Notes: generated by a model not told the origin, from the sequence alone. A stretch of 64,000 bases of DNA from a virus (IMGVR_UViG_3300031521_000025:47458-111457); one strand, 5' to 3'; positions 33,264 to 42,572 are shown, numbered from the stretch's first letter. Numbers and translations: made by a program.

Positions 33264-33280
33264 CAAAATAATTATAAAAA

Positions 33281-36200
33281 ATGATTAAAGAAAAATTACC
33301 ACTTAAAATTGCACACATTTCAGATTTGCATATTTTTAACGAAAAAAGACATAGTGAACATATACATGTTATAGATAATTTAAAAAAACAGTTAATATTA
33401 GATAAACCAGATATAATTTATTTAGGAGGAGACATTGTTGATTCTAAATCAAGAATTAGCCCTGAACAATTAGATATTGTCAACTATTTCTTTTATTCAA
33501 TGACTGACATATCTCCTGTTATATGCATTATTGGGAATCATGATGCTAATTTGTACGTAAAAGAAAAATTAGACGCTTTAACACCGATTATTAACGAATT
33601 AAAGCCGGTTAATCCAATATATTTGTTAAGAAATTCTGGAGTTTACAATTTGTTCAATATAGATTGGATAGTTTGGAGTAGATTAGATGATAAAAACCCA
33701 CTAGAAGGTTATAAATTTGGAGAAAATTACACTATTGGCTGTTATCACGGTCCAGTAGAAGGTTCTATAACAGATTCAGGGTGGAATAAGTTTTCTAAAA
33801 CAAAAAAAATTGGAGATTTTGAAGATTGTGATACTATTATGTTAGGAGATATTCACAAATTACAATTTTTCAAAAGTAAAAGCGCTACAAATTACTTTAA
33901 TTGCGCGTATAGTGGTAGTACTCACCAAATTACAGTTGACGAAAGTGAAATAAAAGGATATTTGTTATGGCAACTTGATAGTTCTTTGAATACCTTCATT
34001 CCAGAGTTTAAGCAAATTGAAAATGATTATTCTGTAAAAACTATTCATGTAAAAGATATTGCAACTACAAAATTTAAACCTAGTCAAGTTTTAAGATTAG
34101 TAGTTCCTTCAGATATAACAGCTGCCGATACTATTTCTTTGCAAAATAACATTTCTAACAACATTATTTTCAAAAGAGAAAAAAAAGATTCGATAGTTAT
34201 TAATGATATTAAATCGGAAGAAAAAAACAAAACTGTTTTAAGCGAAAAAGAATATTTTTATAAATATTTTAAAAACTTAGGATTAGACGATGATGTGATA
34301 AAACAATTAGAAGTTTTAGATGACAAATATAATTTAGCAATAAATAACAAATCTTACAATTCTAATGAATATTTTCTTAAAGAATTAGAAATTAAAAACT
34401 TTCTTTGTTTTAAAGGAGTGAATAATGTCAATTTTGAAGAAATAAATGGACTAGTTGGTTTATTTGGAGAAAATGGAATTGGAAAAAGTTCTTTAATGTT
34501 ATCAATAATGTTTTGTCTTTTCAATAAAACATTAAAAGATTCTAATAAATTTATAAAGCTTGTTAACGACCAATTAAATGAAGCTGAAGAAGTTTATGTA
34601 ATGTTAAAGTTAATTATTAGTGGAGCATTATGGGAAATTAAAAGAAGTTTAGTAATAAATAGCAAATTTACTTCAGCAACTCCTAAATTAGAAGTATATG
34701 AATATGTAAATGGAAAGAAAGCTCCAAGACATAAAGAGGATAGAATTGCAACAGATAGAGATGTATTATCTTTATTAGTGGGAAATGAAAATATATTTTC
34801 TACAACAGTTTTAAGTTCGCAAAACCAACAAGTAGAATTTACTGATAAAGAAAACGCAGAAAGATTAGAATTAACAAATCAATTTTTAGGGTTAGATGCA
34901 AATGCATTAAAACACAAATTAAGCAATCAAGAGTTATTAAAATTGAAAGTTGAAAATGAAAATTTAGAAAAAAACATTTTAAACTTAGAACAACCTAACT
35001 CTATAGAAGAAAAAAAAGAAAATTCTGAAGAAATTATAAAACTTCAAGGAGAAATAATTAATAATGAAAGAAAATATATTGATTTAAAAAACAAAGAAAA
35101 AGATGTTCTTCAAAATCAATTAAGTAAAATCCCTTTAATTACTTTTGAAAAAACTTATGAAGAAATGTTGTTATGCGAAGAAGATGAAAATAACAAAATT
35201 AAAATTATTGAAACTACAATTAAAACTTTAGAAGAAGAAAATGAAGAAAAAAAACTAGACTTAATTAAAAACGGAGAAGAGTTAATAACAGCTAATTCTC
35301 AAAGTGTTTTAATTTTAAAAGAATGGAAAAAGTTTTCTAAATTAGATCATTATAGTTGGAATGCAGAAAAAATAGATAATAAAGATATTATTACTTCTTT
35401 TAATCTTCAAATAACTTCTATTAAGGAAGATATAAACAAAATAAGCAAAGAATATGATTTAGTGAAGAAAGAATTAGATGAAAATGAAAATTATTTAATT
35501 GAAGAAAAAAAACAAAAAGGAAAAATTTTAAAACTATGGAAAGAAGAAAAAGATTATTTAGATTGGAATCCAGTTTTAATAAATTATAATGATTTAATAG
35601 AATCATACGAAGAACAAATTGTAATAAAAAAAGATTTACTTGAAAAAGAAATTTGTCCTACGTGCGGCCATAAACAAACTGATATAAAAAAAATTGAAAA
35701 TGAAATTTTAACGTTACAATTATCGATTAAATCAAAACAAACAGAAGAAAAGGAATATAACGAAAAAATAGAAGAGTTAAAAAAAATAAAAAAACAACTT
35801 TTAGATAAAGATAAAATAATTGATTCTTATAACAATAAAAAAGAAAACAAAAAAAGTTTATTTGAACAAATAGAAAAAAATAACAACAAAAAAGAAGAAA
35901 AATTACAAAAAATAACTGATTGTGAAAACAAAATAGTTAATTTAACAAAGCAACAAACTGAATCAAACTCGAATAATAACAAAGGGTTAGAAATAATAAA
36001 AAAAATTAAAGATAATGCATATTGTATTTCTAATTTTGAAACTATTGCAAATAATTTAAATCTTTTTATAGAAAGAAACAACAATAAAATACAAAAACAT
36101 AAAAATGAAATTGAAACTCATATATTTGAAATAAAAAAAATCAATAATGATAAGGAAAAATATTTAGATAACAAGGAAAAAATTAAAGAAAGGAACGAAA

Positions 36201-36856
36201 TTGAAGTTGAACTAAGTAAACTTATTTCTTTGATTCAAGAAAAAGAAAATAATTTAACTCCTATTATAAAAATAATTGAAAAAGAAAAAATAAATATTGA
36301 AATTTTCAATGATCAATTAAAAAAATACGAAGATAAACTTATTGAATTAAGAAACCATTCAGATAAGTTAAATTTATATTCTTATTATGTAAATAGTATG
36401 AGTAAAAAAGGAATATCTTTATTGATTTTAAAAGATTTTATTCCTTTTATTAATGATGAATTAAATAACACTTTAACTGATTTGTTTGATTTTAGTATTG
36501 AATTTGAAATTTCAGACAAAAATACTTTAGAAATAAGTTTTTGTTATGATAATTTACCAAAAAAATCAAAAAGGGATATAAATCAAGCTTGCGGAAAAGA
36601 AAGTACTATAGTTAATTTAATTATTAGAGCTGCATTGACGAAAATAAGTAAATTACCTAAACCTTCTTTGTTGTTGTTAGATGAAAAATTTGCTATGTTA
36701 GATAAAAATAATTTATTGAAGCTGCCAAAGTTGCTTGAAAAACTAAAAGAACAATATAGTGTTATAATTATGATTACTCATGATGATAATATTAAAGAAT
36801 GGCCAGATAATTACATTATTTTAAAAAATAATTTAGGTGTTACTACCATTGTTTAA
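33281..36856 (+). CDS. SbcD-SbcC (Mre11-Rad50, gp47-gp46) fusion protein
   Basis: 1191 residues holding both subunits of the recombination nuclease. N-terminal Mre11-type phosphodiesterase: SDLHIF (D15, H17), GGDIVD (D51), GNHDAN (N86-D88), CYHGPVEG and LGDIHK near 184. From about 370 the Rad50-type ATPase begins: Walker A GENGIGKSS at about 396-404, then a long charged coiled coil, a zinc hook CPTC (C792, C795), signature-like QACGKEST near 1104 and Walker B LLLLDEKFAML at about 1131. In T4 and bacteria these are two genes in an operon. It processes DNA ends for recombination-dependent replication. No frameshift; the join is in frame at roughly residues 330-370. Confidence 0.9.
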   Translation: MIKEKLPLKIAHISDLHIFNEKRHSEHIHVIDNLKKQLILDKPDIIYLGGDIVDSKSRISPEQLDIVNYFFYSMTDISPVICIIGNHDANLYVKEKLDALTPIINELKPVNPIYLLRNSGVYNLFNIDWIVWSRLDDKNPLEGYKFGENYTIGCYHGPVEGSITDSGWNKFSKTKKIGDFEDCDTIMLGDIHKLQFFKSKSATNYFNCAYSGSTHQITVDESEIKGYLLWQLDSSLNTFIPEFKQIENDYSVKTIHVKDIATTKFKPSQVLRLVVPSDITAADTISLQNNISNNIIFKREKKDSIVINDIKSEEKNKTVLSEKEYFYKYFKNLGLDDDVIKQLEVLDDKYNLAINNKSYNSNEYFLKELEIKNFLCFKGVNNVNFEEINGLVGLFGENGIGKSSLMLSIMFCLFNKTLKDSNKFIKLVNDQLNEAEEVYVMLKLIISGALWEIKRSLVINSKFTSATPKLEVYEYVNGKKAPRHKEDRIATDRDVLSLLVGNENIFSTTVLSSQNQQVEFTDKENAERLELTNQFLGLDANALKHKLSNQELLKLKVENENLEKNILNLEQPNSIEEKKENSEEIIKLQGEIINNERKYIDLKNKEKDVLQNQLSKIPLITFEKTYEEMLLCEEDENNKIKIIETTIKTLEEENEEKKLDLIKNGEELITANSQSVLILKEWKKFSKLDHYSWNAEKIDNKDIITSFNLQITSIKEDINKISKEYDLVKKELDENENYLIEEKKQKGKILKLWKEEKDYLDWNPVLINYNDLIESYEEQIVIKKDLLEKEICPTCGHKQTDIKKIENEILTLQLSIKSKQTEEKEYNEKIEELKKIKKQLLDKDKIIDSYNNKKENKKSLFEQIEKNNNKKEEKLQKITDCENKIVNLTKQQTESNSNNNKGLEIIKKIKDNAYCISNFETIANNLNLFIERNNNKIQKHKNEIETHIFEIKKINNDKEKYLDNKEKIKERNEIEVELSKLISLIQEKENNLTPIIKIIEKEKINIEIFNDQLKKYEDKLIELRNHSDKLNLYSYYVNSMSKKGISLLILKDFIPFINDELNNTLTDLFDFSIEFEISDKNTLEISFCYDNLPKKSKRDINQACGKESTIVNLIIRAALTKISKLPKPSLLLLDEKFAMLDKNNLLKLPKLLEKLKEQYSVIIMITHDDNIKEWPDNYIILKNNLGVTTIV

Positions 36857-36865
36857 TTTTTTTTT

Positions 36866-36878
36866 CTTATTTTAAATA
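36866..36878 (+). promoter_or_regulatory. Phage promoter motif
   Basis: CTTATTTTAAATA, 19 nt before ATG 36898, right after the SbcCD stop. Confidence 0.55.
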
Positions 36879-36897
36879 CATAAATATCACATTTAGA

Positions 36898-37512
36898 ATG
36901 GCCTATAGTAAAAATATAAAAGGAATAGCTGGAGAAGTTTTCGTAAAAAAATATTGCAAAGAAAACAATATTAATTACACAGCAACAAGTGAAACACAAA
37001 ACAGAGAAGAAGGTATTGATTGCTATATAGATAATATAGCAATTGATATAAAAAATACAGATTGTATTTATTTTCTTCAAATTGATTTTAATGGGACTTT
37101 TTTAGCTAGACACCCTTTTAGAGATTCAAGCAAAGCTACTCATTATTGTTTTGTAGATGTAAACGAGAAAGGTGACGGAAAATTTAAAAGTTTTGTTCCT
37201 ATAACAAATTATTTGTTAGATAATTATTTTAACAATGCACAAGATTTGGAAAGTTTCAAAGAAGCTTTACAAGCAATGAATAACAAAAGTTGTTTTGAAT
37301 ATGGTTCAAGCATAGAGCAGGCAGCTTTTGTTGTTAAAAAAACTTTAACTCCTTATTTGAAAAATTCTTATATTTTTTATAATATAAACCGAGACACATT
37401 ACAATTAGCAGATTTTAAGATAATAATAAAAAAAGAAGAAATAAAGAAGGTTATGAAAAAAGAAGAGAAGAAAATTAAACCAAAAAGAGAAGTTATTGAA
37501 ATAAATTTATAA
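36898..37512 (+). CDS. Putative PD-(D/E)XK nuclease-fold protein
   Basis: 204 residues. The start KGIAGEVFVKKYCKENNI carries a conserved Glu in a helix, then GIDCYIDNIAIDIKNTD gives a D-x(n)-D-x-K pattern (ID-IK) as in PD-(D/E)XK enzymes such as Holliday resolvases and restriction-like nucleases. The rest is alpha/beta with a lysine-rich tail. The role could be DNA repair or host DNA breakdown. It follows a promoter motif and leads a long plus-strand operon (to about 42572). Confidence 0.55.
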   Translation: MAYSKNIKGIAGEVFVKKYCKENNINYTATSETQNREEGIDCYIDNIAIDIKNTDCIYFLQIDFNGTFLARHPFRDSSKATHYCFVDVNEKGDGKFKSFVPITNYLLDNYFNNAQDLESFKEALQAMNNKSCFEYGSSIEQAAFVVKKTLTPYLKNSYIFYNINRDTLQLADFKIIIKKEEIKKVMKKEEKKIKPKREVIEINL

Positions 37513-37517
37513 TTAAG

Positions 37518-37844
37518 ATGTTAAACAATTATTTTTTTGTATTTAAAATATCTAATTTTGCTGAAAAAGTTTTATTAGATGAAAAAACTTCAAGTTATAT
37601 AAAGTTTTTCTTGAAGCTAAGGTTAAAAAAAGTTAAATATTTTGAAACCTTTGATGTTGATGATAGTTCTTATGTTGTAATAGGTTCAGCTTATGTTGAA
37701 AAAAATGTTAAGTTGAAAGTTTTTTTTCTTGAATTATATGCACACTTAAAAGATGAAAAAATAAAACCTTCTTTTAAAATGAAAGAGAAAGTAATAAATA
37801 ATGTTAATTTGAAAATGTTTAAAATATCTAAATTTAAATGGTAA
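37518..37844 (+). CDS. Unknown protein, 108 aa
   Basis: Basic and hydrophobic (YFFVFKISNFAEKVLLDEKT; YVVIGSAYVEKNVKLKVFFL). No motif recognised. Overlaps the dNMP kinase start by 7 nt; same operon. Confidence 0.6.
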   Translation: MLNNYFFVFKISNFAEKVLLDEKTSSYIKFFLKLRLKKVKYFETFDVDDSSYVVIGSAYVEKNVKLKVFFLELYAHLKDEKIKPSFKMKEKVINNVNLKMFKISKFKW

Positions 37845-38386
37845 AAATAATAATGCTTTTAGGTGTTTCCAAAAGCGGAAAAGACACAACAGGAGAAGAG
37901 CTGGTAAAAAATAATTATATTAGAATAGCCGCTGCAGATAAAGCAAAACAAGAGTTTTGTGAAATAAATAATATTCCTCTTGAATATCTAATGGTTCAAG
38001 GCCCTTTAAAGGAAAAATATAGAGGTGCTTTAATTGAATATGCAGAAGATAAAAGAAAAATAGATAAATGTTATTGGATAAATAAAGCATTTGAACCATA
38101 TTTAGATAATGAATCTGTTTTAAAACCAGGTAGATATGTAATAACAGACTTTAGAAGAATAGATGAAATAGATTGGTTTTATTCAATGAAAGAAAAAGGA
38201 GTTGATGTTAAAATTATTTTAATTGAAAGACCAGGAACTATAGAAAATGATGTTTTAACTTTAAAAACATTAGCTAGAGCAGCAAGAGAAGCTATTATAT
38301 ATGATAAAATAGTAAATGATTCTTCGTTAGAAGATTTAAAAATAAAAATAAATAATCAAATAATTAAAATAAAAGACAATGAGTAA
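37838..38386 (+). CDS. Deoxynucleoside monophosphate kinase-like (T4 gp1 type)
   Basis: 182 residues. P-loop GVSKSGKDTTGEEL at 9-22 with K15, D16 and T17; IRIAAADKAKQEF; VITDFRRIDEIDWF (the D-x-R region of phage dNMP kinases). It would phosphorylate dNMPs for phage DNA synthesis and may accept modified nucleotides. Genes overlap on both sides (7 and 8 nt). Confidence 0.7.
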   Translation: MVKIIMLLGVSKSGKDTTGEELVKNNYIRIAAADKAKQEFCEINNIPLEYLMVQGPLKEKYRGALIEYAEDKRKIDKCYWINKAFEPYLDNESVLKPGRYVITDFRRIDEIDWFYSMKEKGVDVKIILIERPGTIENDVLTLKTLARAAREAIIYDKIVNDSSLEDLKIKINNQIIKIKDNE

Positions 38387-38576
38387 TTTTTATGTAACTT
38401 TTAAAAAAAATGGGATTTTAAAAAGAGGTGTATTATCAGAATCGCAATACAAAGTGTATTCAAGTGATAATTCTGTTTCTAACCTTGAGGTACACCCGTC
38501 TCAAAAAACAATGGAAGAATATTATAATATTTCTATTGGAAAATCTGGGTCTAGTAAAAGTTTATTGTTAGGGTAA
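38379..38576 (+). CDS. Unknown small protein, 65 aa
   Basis: MSNFYVTFKKNGILKRGVLS then QYKVYSSDNSVSNLEVHPSQ. Short beta-type sequence; no family. Overlaps the dNMP kinase by 8 nt and abuts the next ATG exactly (38577). Confidence 0.55.
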   Translation: MSNFYVTFKKNGILKRGVLSESQYKVYSSDNSVSNLEVHPSQKTMEEYYNISIGKSGSSKSLLLG

Positions 38577-38990
38577 ATGAGCTATACTGAACAAATAAAA
38601 AATGCTTATCTTTTTAAAAAAGGATTAAAGCAAAGTTTAACTGAAAGTGAAGCTAATTTATCTCTTTTATATTCTGAAGAGGAATTAAAAAACATTTTTT
38701 ACGAAAAAACAGAAAATGTTAAACCTGAAGTTGTAAATAAAATGATATTCTTAGCAAAAGAAGCTTTAGATAAACTAAAAGGAGAAGAATATGAAAAACT
38801 AAACACAAGTTTCAACAACATCTTAAACGGATGGGAGTTAGGGCATGGTGAAAAAGTTAAAATTTCAAAACTTAATCAAGAAGAAATTAGAATTCTTTAT
38901 AAAGATTTGTTAGAATTGTTTAATAAAAATAAAATAAAACTTTCTTTAGAAGAAATAAATTTAAATTTAATAGATACACTAAATAAATAA
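38577..38990 (+). CDS. Unknown helical protein, 137 aa
   Basis: Charged helical sequence (MSYTEQIKNAYLFKKGLKQS; EELKNIFYEKTENVKPEVVN). No catalytic motif. Ends 4 nt before the dCTP deaminase-like gene. Confidence 0.6.
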   Translation: MSYTEQIKNAYLFKKGLKQSLTESEANLSLLYSEEELKNIFYEKTENVKPEVVNKMIFLAKEALDKLKGEEYEKLNTSFNNILNGWELGHGEKVKISKLNQEEIRILYKDLLELFNKNKIKLSLEEINLNLIDTLNK

Positions 38991-38994
38991 ACAA

Positions 38995-39498
38995 ATGATA
39001 TATAATCCAAAAAAAGCATTAGAAAATGGGTTTTTAATTGCACCAGAGCAAGTTGATTTAGAAAAAAACATACAACAAAATGGAGTAGATGTAGATTGTG
39101 ACAAAGTTTTTTTGATACAATCTGAACCTTTAATCATAAGTGAAGATTTTAAATCTGGAACTGGTTCTATAGAAATTCTTCCAGAAAAAGTATACGGTTT
39201 GGATGAATCAAAAGAATGGTTTTTTTTAAAAGCAGGGCGTGCATATACTTTTGATTCAAGTTTTAATGTAAATGTTCCTAGTTTTTTAGGAGCAAAACTA
39301 ATAGGAAGGTCAACTTTCAACAGAAATGGAATTTTAATTAGAAGCTCTTGGTATGATTCAGGTTTTAAAGGAAACGCTGGTGCAACTATATACTGTTTTA
39401 GAGATCTTATAATTGAAAAAGGAACTAGAATTGCTCAAATAATTTTCGAAGAAGCAGATTCTTCAAGTATGTATAACGGTCAATATCAAAGCAAATAA
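38995..39498 (+). CDS. dCTP deaminase / dUTPase-family enzyme
   Basis: 167 residues. IQQNGVDVDCD at 26-36 (family QPxSvDl motif), GRSTFNRNGILI at 104-115 (R105, S106) and SSWYDSGFKGNAG at 117-129 match the trimeric dUTPase/Dcd fold, closest to dCTP deaminase by the GRSxxxRxG and D-x-G-F-x-G patterns. It makes dUMP or dUTP precursors for dTMP, or removes dUTP. Which reaction cannot be fixed by eye. Confidence 0.8.
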   Translation: MIYNPKKALENGFLIAPEQVDLEKNIQQNGVDVDCDKVFLIQSEPLIISEDFKSGTGSIEILPEKVYGLDESKEWFFLKAGRAYTFDSSFNVNVPSFLGAKLIGRSTFNRNGILIRSSWYDSGFKGNAGATIYCFRDLIIEKGTRIAQIIFEEADSSSMYNGQYQSK

Positions 39499-39499
39499 T

Positions 39500-39721
39500 A
39501 TGATTGTAACAGCGTTAATTATTTCAATTATTTCTTTATTAGTTGGTATATTTTCAATTTATTCATGCATTCAGTTTGTAAAAAATCTTAAAACTACAGA
39601 TGATACAATAATAGCTTTAGATAAAAAAGATGATGAAACTAGGCAAATAATTATGAAAGCTATTAAAAAAGAATTAATTGACACAGATGGTAGTTTAAGA
39701 AAAAGTTATGAAATGGAATAA
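39500..39721 (+). CDS. Small single-pass membrane protein, 73 aa
   Basis: Residues 2-28 (TALIISIISLLVGIFSIYSC) are a membrane segment, followed by a charged cytoplasmic tail. One base after the deaminase-like stop. Function unknown. Confidence 0.6.
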   Translation: MIVTALIISIISLLVGIFSIYSCIQFVKNLKTTDDTIIALDKKDDETRQIIMKAIKKELIDTDGSLRKSYEME

Positions 39722-39723
39722 AA

Positions 39724-40152
39724 ATGAGTATAGATTTTAAAAAAAACAAAAAAGTTGAATTGCTTTTAATAGCACAAACTTTAAACCTAGAAGTAGATAG
39801 TGAAACAACAAGAAATGATTTGATTGCTAAAATTGAAGAATATGTTTTAATTAACGATACTTCTGAAGAGCAAATTAAAGAAATTTTGTTTCCTTCAATT
39901 GAAAAAAACATTACAGATGTTGATTCATCAATTGATCAAAAAGAACAGTCATTAGAAAATGTTATTAAAATTGATAACCTTGATTCAGAAGTTCTTACAG
40001 AAAAAACCCCATTTTCAAAACTAAGTAAAATGGAAAAAGAATGGGCTACTTTTTTGAAAGATAGAAATATGTCTGCAAGAGAGTTTTTAACCTATAGACC
40101 AAAAATACTTCAAAAAGAAATTATTGAATCTTTAGAAAAATATGGATATTAA
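39724..40152 (+). CDS. Protein with N-terminal HeH/SAP-like domain, 142 aa
   Basis: Residues 10-45 (VELLLIAQTLNLEVD, then TRNDLIAKIEEYV) match the helix-extension-helix pattern of HeH/LEM/SAP modules, which bind DNA, RNA or proteins. The acidic linker is followed by a C-terminal helical part (FSKLSKMEKEWATFLKDRNM). It overlaps the ClpP-like start by 11 nt. Role unknown, perhaps an adaptor for the protease. Confidence 0.6.
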   Translation: MSIDFKKNKKVELLLIAQTLNLEVDSETTRNDLIAKIEEYVLINDTSEEQIKEILFPSIEKNITDVDSSIDQKEQSLENVIKIDNLDSEVLTEKTPFSKLSKMEKEWATFLKDRNMSAREFLTYRPKILQKEIIESLEKYGY

Positions 40153-40678
40153 TAAATTTAAATTATTAGAAGATGGCGTTGATATCGACAACGCCAGCAT
40201 TTACTTTTCTGGGCCTATCGAAAGTGATTTTCTATTCTTATTAAGAACAAGAATAGAAATGTTAAAAATTTACAACAAAGAAAGAAGTAGAGGTAATTCT
40301 AGTTTTACTATTAAATTATTTATTGATTCTATTGGAGGTGATTTAATTTCAACCTTTTGCGCAATAGAATATTTTGAAAGATTAAAAAAAGATAATGTTT
40401 TATTAGATATTATTGCAGAGGGTCGGTGTTACTCTTCTGCTTTAGTATTACTTTTAGGGGCAACAGGAAAGCGCTTTGCAGTTCCTAGTACAATTTTTAT
40501 GTATCATAAATTTACAAATTACTTACCAGCAAAAGAGTTAAATGATTTTATTTCTTTGAAGTTTGAAAAAACTTTAAAGAATTGCGATATTAAAACAATT
40601 GAGTTTACTGAAAAGGATTATTATTTTGGAATTAGTGATGCATTAAAATATAATGTAATTAATAATATTTTTGTTTAA
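40142..40678 (+). CDS. ClpP-like serine protease
   Basis: 178 residues. FIDSIGGDLISTFCAIEYFE is the ClpP oxyanion strand (family 'NSPGG'), AEGRCYSSALVLLLGATGKR contains the catalytic Ser (S98) and FMYHK the His (H122), each in ClpP spacing. The IGG replaces the usual PGG. The protein is slightly shorter than E. coli ClpP (207 aa). It may mature virion proteins or replace host ClpP subunits; no Clp ATPase is seen here. Its overlap with the HeH-domain gene and position just before the sigma gene suggest co-regulation. Confidence 0.8.
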   Translation: MDINKFKLLEDGVDIDNASIYFSGPIESDFLFLLRTRIEMLKIYNKERSRGNSSFTIKLFIDSIGGDLISTFCAIEYFERLKKDNVLLDIIAEGRCYSSALVLLLGATGKRFAVPSTIFMYHKFTNYLPAKELNDFISLKFEKTLKNCDIKTIEFTEKDYYFGISDALKYNVINNIFV

Positions 40679-40693
40679 AAAAAAATTTAAAGT

Positions 40694-41533
40694 ATGAGAT
40701 CACCCGTAAAATTAAGCGAATCAAAAAAAAGACTCTTTTTAGAACCAGAAGTCGTAACTTATTTAAAAAACGTTGAAAAGCTTAAAAAGAATTTTACAAA
40801 AGATGAAGAAAGAGAGTTAATTATTAGAGCTCAAAAAGGAGATATTGAAGCTAGAAATGCTTTAGTAGAAGATAATTTAAAGTTTGTAGTAGCTTGTGCG
40901 AAAGAATTTCATAATCACAAAACAAACATTAGAGATTTAATTAGTAGCGGTAATTTAGGGTTAATAAATGCAATTAATAAATATGATCTTACAAAAGATT
41001 CAAAATTAATATCTTGCGCAGTTTGGTGGATTAAAGCCGAGTTGCAAAATTACATTTACGACAATACTTTAGTTCACATTCCTCTTAATAAAATTAAAGA
41101 AGTTGAAAAAGTTAATGCTAGAATTAAAAGTACAGAAGAAAAAGGTGATTTTTTAAACGCTGAAGATACATTTTCTTCTTCTAAAGTAAGTTATTCTCAA
41201 GCATCAAGTGGAATGGAAAATCTTGTAAGTTTAGACATTTCAAATAGTTTAGAAAACGAAGACGCTTACGAAATCCCTTCAAACAATACTATTGATTCTT
41301 ATAGTATTTTTAAATCTAAAGATAATCTATATAACGTAAATAAAGTTTTAAAAGTATTAACACCACTTGAAAAAGAATTATTCGTTGAAAAATATGGAAT
41401 TTATGGAGAAGAAGCTAGAACAGACGAAGTTTTGTGTACAAAGTTTGGAATAAGTAGTTTTGTTGTAAAAAAAACAATTAAAAGTTCTATTGAAAAAATT
41501 AATAAAGTTATTAAAATTGAAGAATTAGTATAA
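40694..41533 (+). CDS. Phage-encoded sigma-70-family RNA polymerase sigma factor
   Basis: 279 residues. Region 2: DNLKFVVACAKEFHN, then DLISSGNLGLINAINKYDL and SCAVWWIKAELQNYIYD (2.3-2.4, the -10 recognition helix). VHIPLNKIKEVEKV follows as region 3. Region 4 is weak: LTPLEKELFVEKYGI and LCTKFGISSFVVKKTIKSSI (HTH-like). It would direct host RNA polymerase to phage promoters; the CTTATWTTTAAAW motif in this window is the obvious candidate. A probable stress- or late-type factor. Confidence 0.88.
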   Translation: MRSPVKLSESKKRLFLEPEVVTYLKNVEKLKKNFTKDEERELIIRAQKGDIEARNALVEDNLKFVVACAKEFHNHKTNIRDLISSGNLGLINAINKYDLTKDSKLISCAVWWIKAELQNYIYDNTLVHIPLNKIKEVEKVNARIKSTEEKGDFLNAEDTFSSSKVSYSQASSGMENLVSLDISNSLENEDAYEIPSNNTIDSYSIFKSKDNLYNVNKVLKVLTPLEKELFVEKYGIYGEEARTDEVLCTKFGISSFVVKKTIKSSIEKINKVIKIEELV

Positions 41534-41535
41534 TT

Positions 41536-41967
41536 ATGATAATCAAGAAAAAATATAAATTTGAAGCTGCATATGTAGATGAAGACGGTGTTCAAGGAGG
41601 TAGTTTTGAAATGCATGTAAGTTTTAAACTAAAAACTTCAAAAGAAGTTTTAGAATCGGTAGAAAAAATTGCAGATAATTTTGATCATTCTATAATGTTT
41701 TCTACCACAAACAATAATGTTCTTTTTTTAAAAGATTCATCTGAAAGAAAAATTATTTTAGAAAATATTCATACAAAAAACATAACTCCGCTTTTATATG
41801 CTTATTTAACATTATATAGCATCCCAACTGAAGTTAGAAAGCTTATTAAACAAATAGAAGTTGATGATACTAAAGATACTTCTTATGTAATAAAACAAAG
41901 TGATTTAAAAAAAGAAGAAAAAAAAGATTTTATTCCTTTATTTAGTATAGAAAATTTAAAAAAATAA
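41536..41967 (+). CDS. Unknown protein, 143 aa
   Basis: Beta-rich start (KYKFEAAYVDEDGVQGGSFE) and mixed end. Located 2 nt after the sigma stop and 2 nt before queD; no motif recognised. Confidence 0.6.
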   Translation: MIIKKKYKFEAAYVDEDGVQGGSFEMHVSFKLKTSKEVLESVEKIADNFDHSIMFSTTNNNVLFLKDSSERKIILENIHTKNITPLLYAYLTLYSIPTEVRKLIKQIEVDDTKDTSYVIKQSDLKKEEKKDFIPLFSIENLKK

Positions 41968-41969
41968 AA

Positions 41970-42572
41970 ATGGAAATTAGAAAAGAGTTTACTTTTAAAG
42001 GAGCGCATCGTGTATGTAATTGTAGTTCAGATAGATGCAAATATTCTATTCATGGTCATAAATATGTAGTCGAAATTTTTATTTCGTCAGAACCAGATGA
42101 AAATAATCAAATTTTAGATAACGGCCAAATGGTTTATGATTTTGGTTTAACAAAAACATCTTTAAAAGATTTTGTAAAATCGTTTGATAACACATATGAG
42201 TTATGGAATAAAGAATCTGAAGAATTTAAAAGCAACATCAAAAAAATAAACAAAAGATGGGTTGAGTTGCCTTTTTCTCCTAGTGCAGAATCATTGTCAA
42301 TTATGTTTTTAAAAGTTGCAAATACAATTTTAGCTAATACTACAACAAACAACGGAGAAAAAAGAATATTTGTTACTAGAGTTAAAGTACACGAAACAAG
42401 AACAGGTTATGCAGAAGCAACCATTGAAGATTTGAAATCAATTAATTATGAAATTAAAGATATTATTTTCTCTCAAGGTGTTTTAGATGCATTTTCTCAA
42501 GAATTTAAAGATGTTGTATTTAATAACATAGGTGTTTTTATTAATCCTATAGTAGAACAACAAATTTTTTAA
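41970..42572 (+). CDS. queD: 6-carboxy-tetrahydropterin synthase QueD-like
   Basis: 200 residues. FKGAHRV (H13), catalytic C23 and YSIHGHKYVVEI (H28, H30) form the zinc site and active site of QueD/PTPS enzymes; FDNTYELW and a C-terminal VKVHETRTGYAEA (conserved Glu) complete it. The longer insert (about 100-150) is unusual. It catalyses dihydroneopterin triphosphate to 6-carboxytetrahydropterin, the step before QueE and QueC. Fits with QueC (21872) and DpdA-like (54782) for deazaguanine DNA modification. Confidence 0.85.
   Translation: MEIRKEFTFKGAHRVCNCSSDRCKYSIHGHKYVVEIFISSEPDENNQILDNGQMVYDFGLTKTSLKDFVKSFDNTYELWNKESEEFKSNIKKINKRWVELPFSPSAESLSIMFLKVANTILANTTTNNGEKRIFVTRVKVHETRTGYAEATIEDLKSINYEIKDIIFSQGVLDAFSQEFKDVVFNNIGVFINPIVEQQIF

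Noticed and set aside
35421-36084. Minus-strand Leu/Phe-rich frames inside the SbcCD gene
   Set aside because: They are shadows of the Lys/Glu-rich coiled coil on the other strand.
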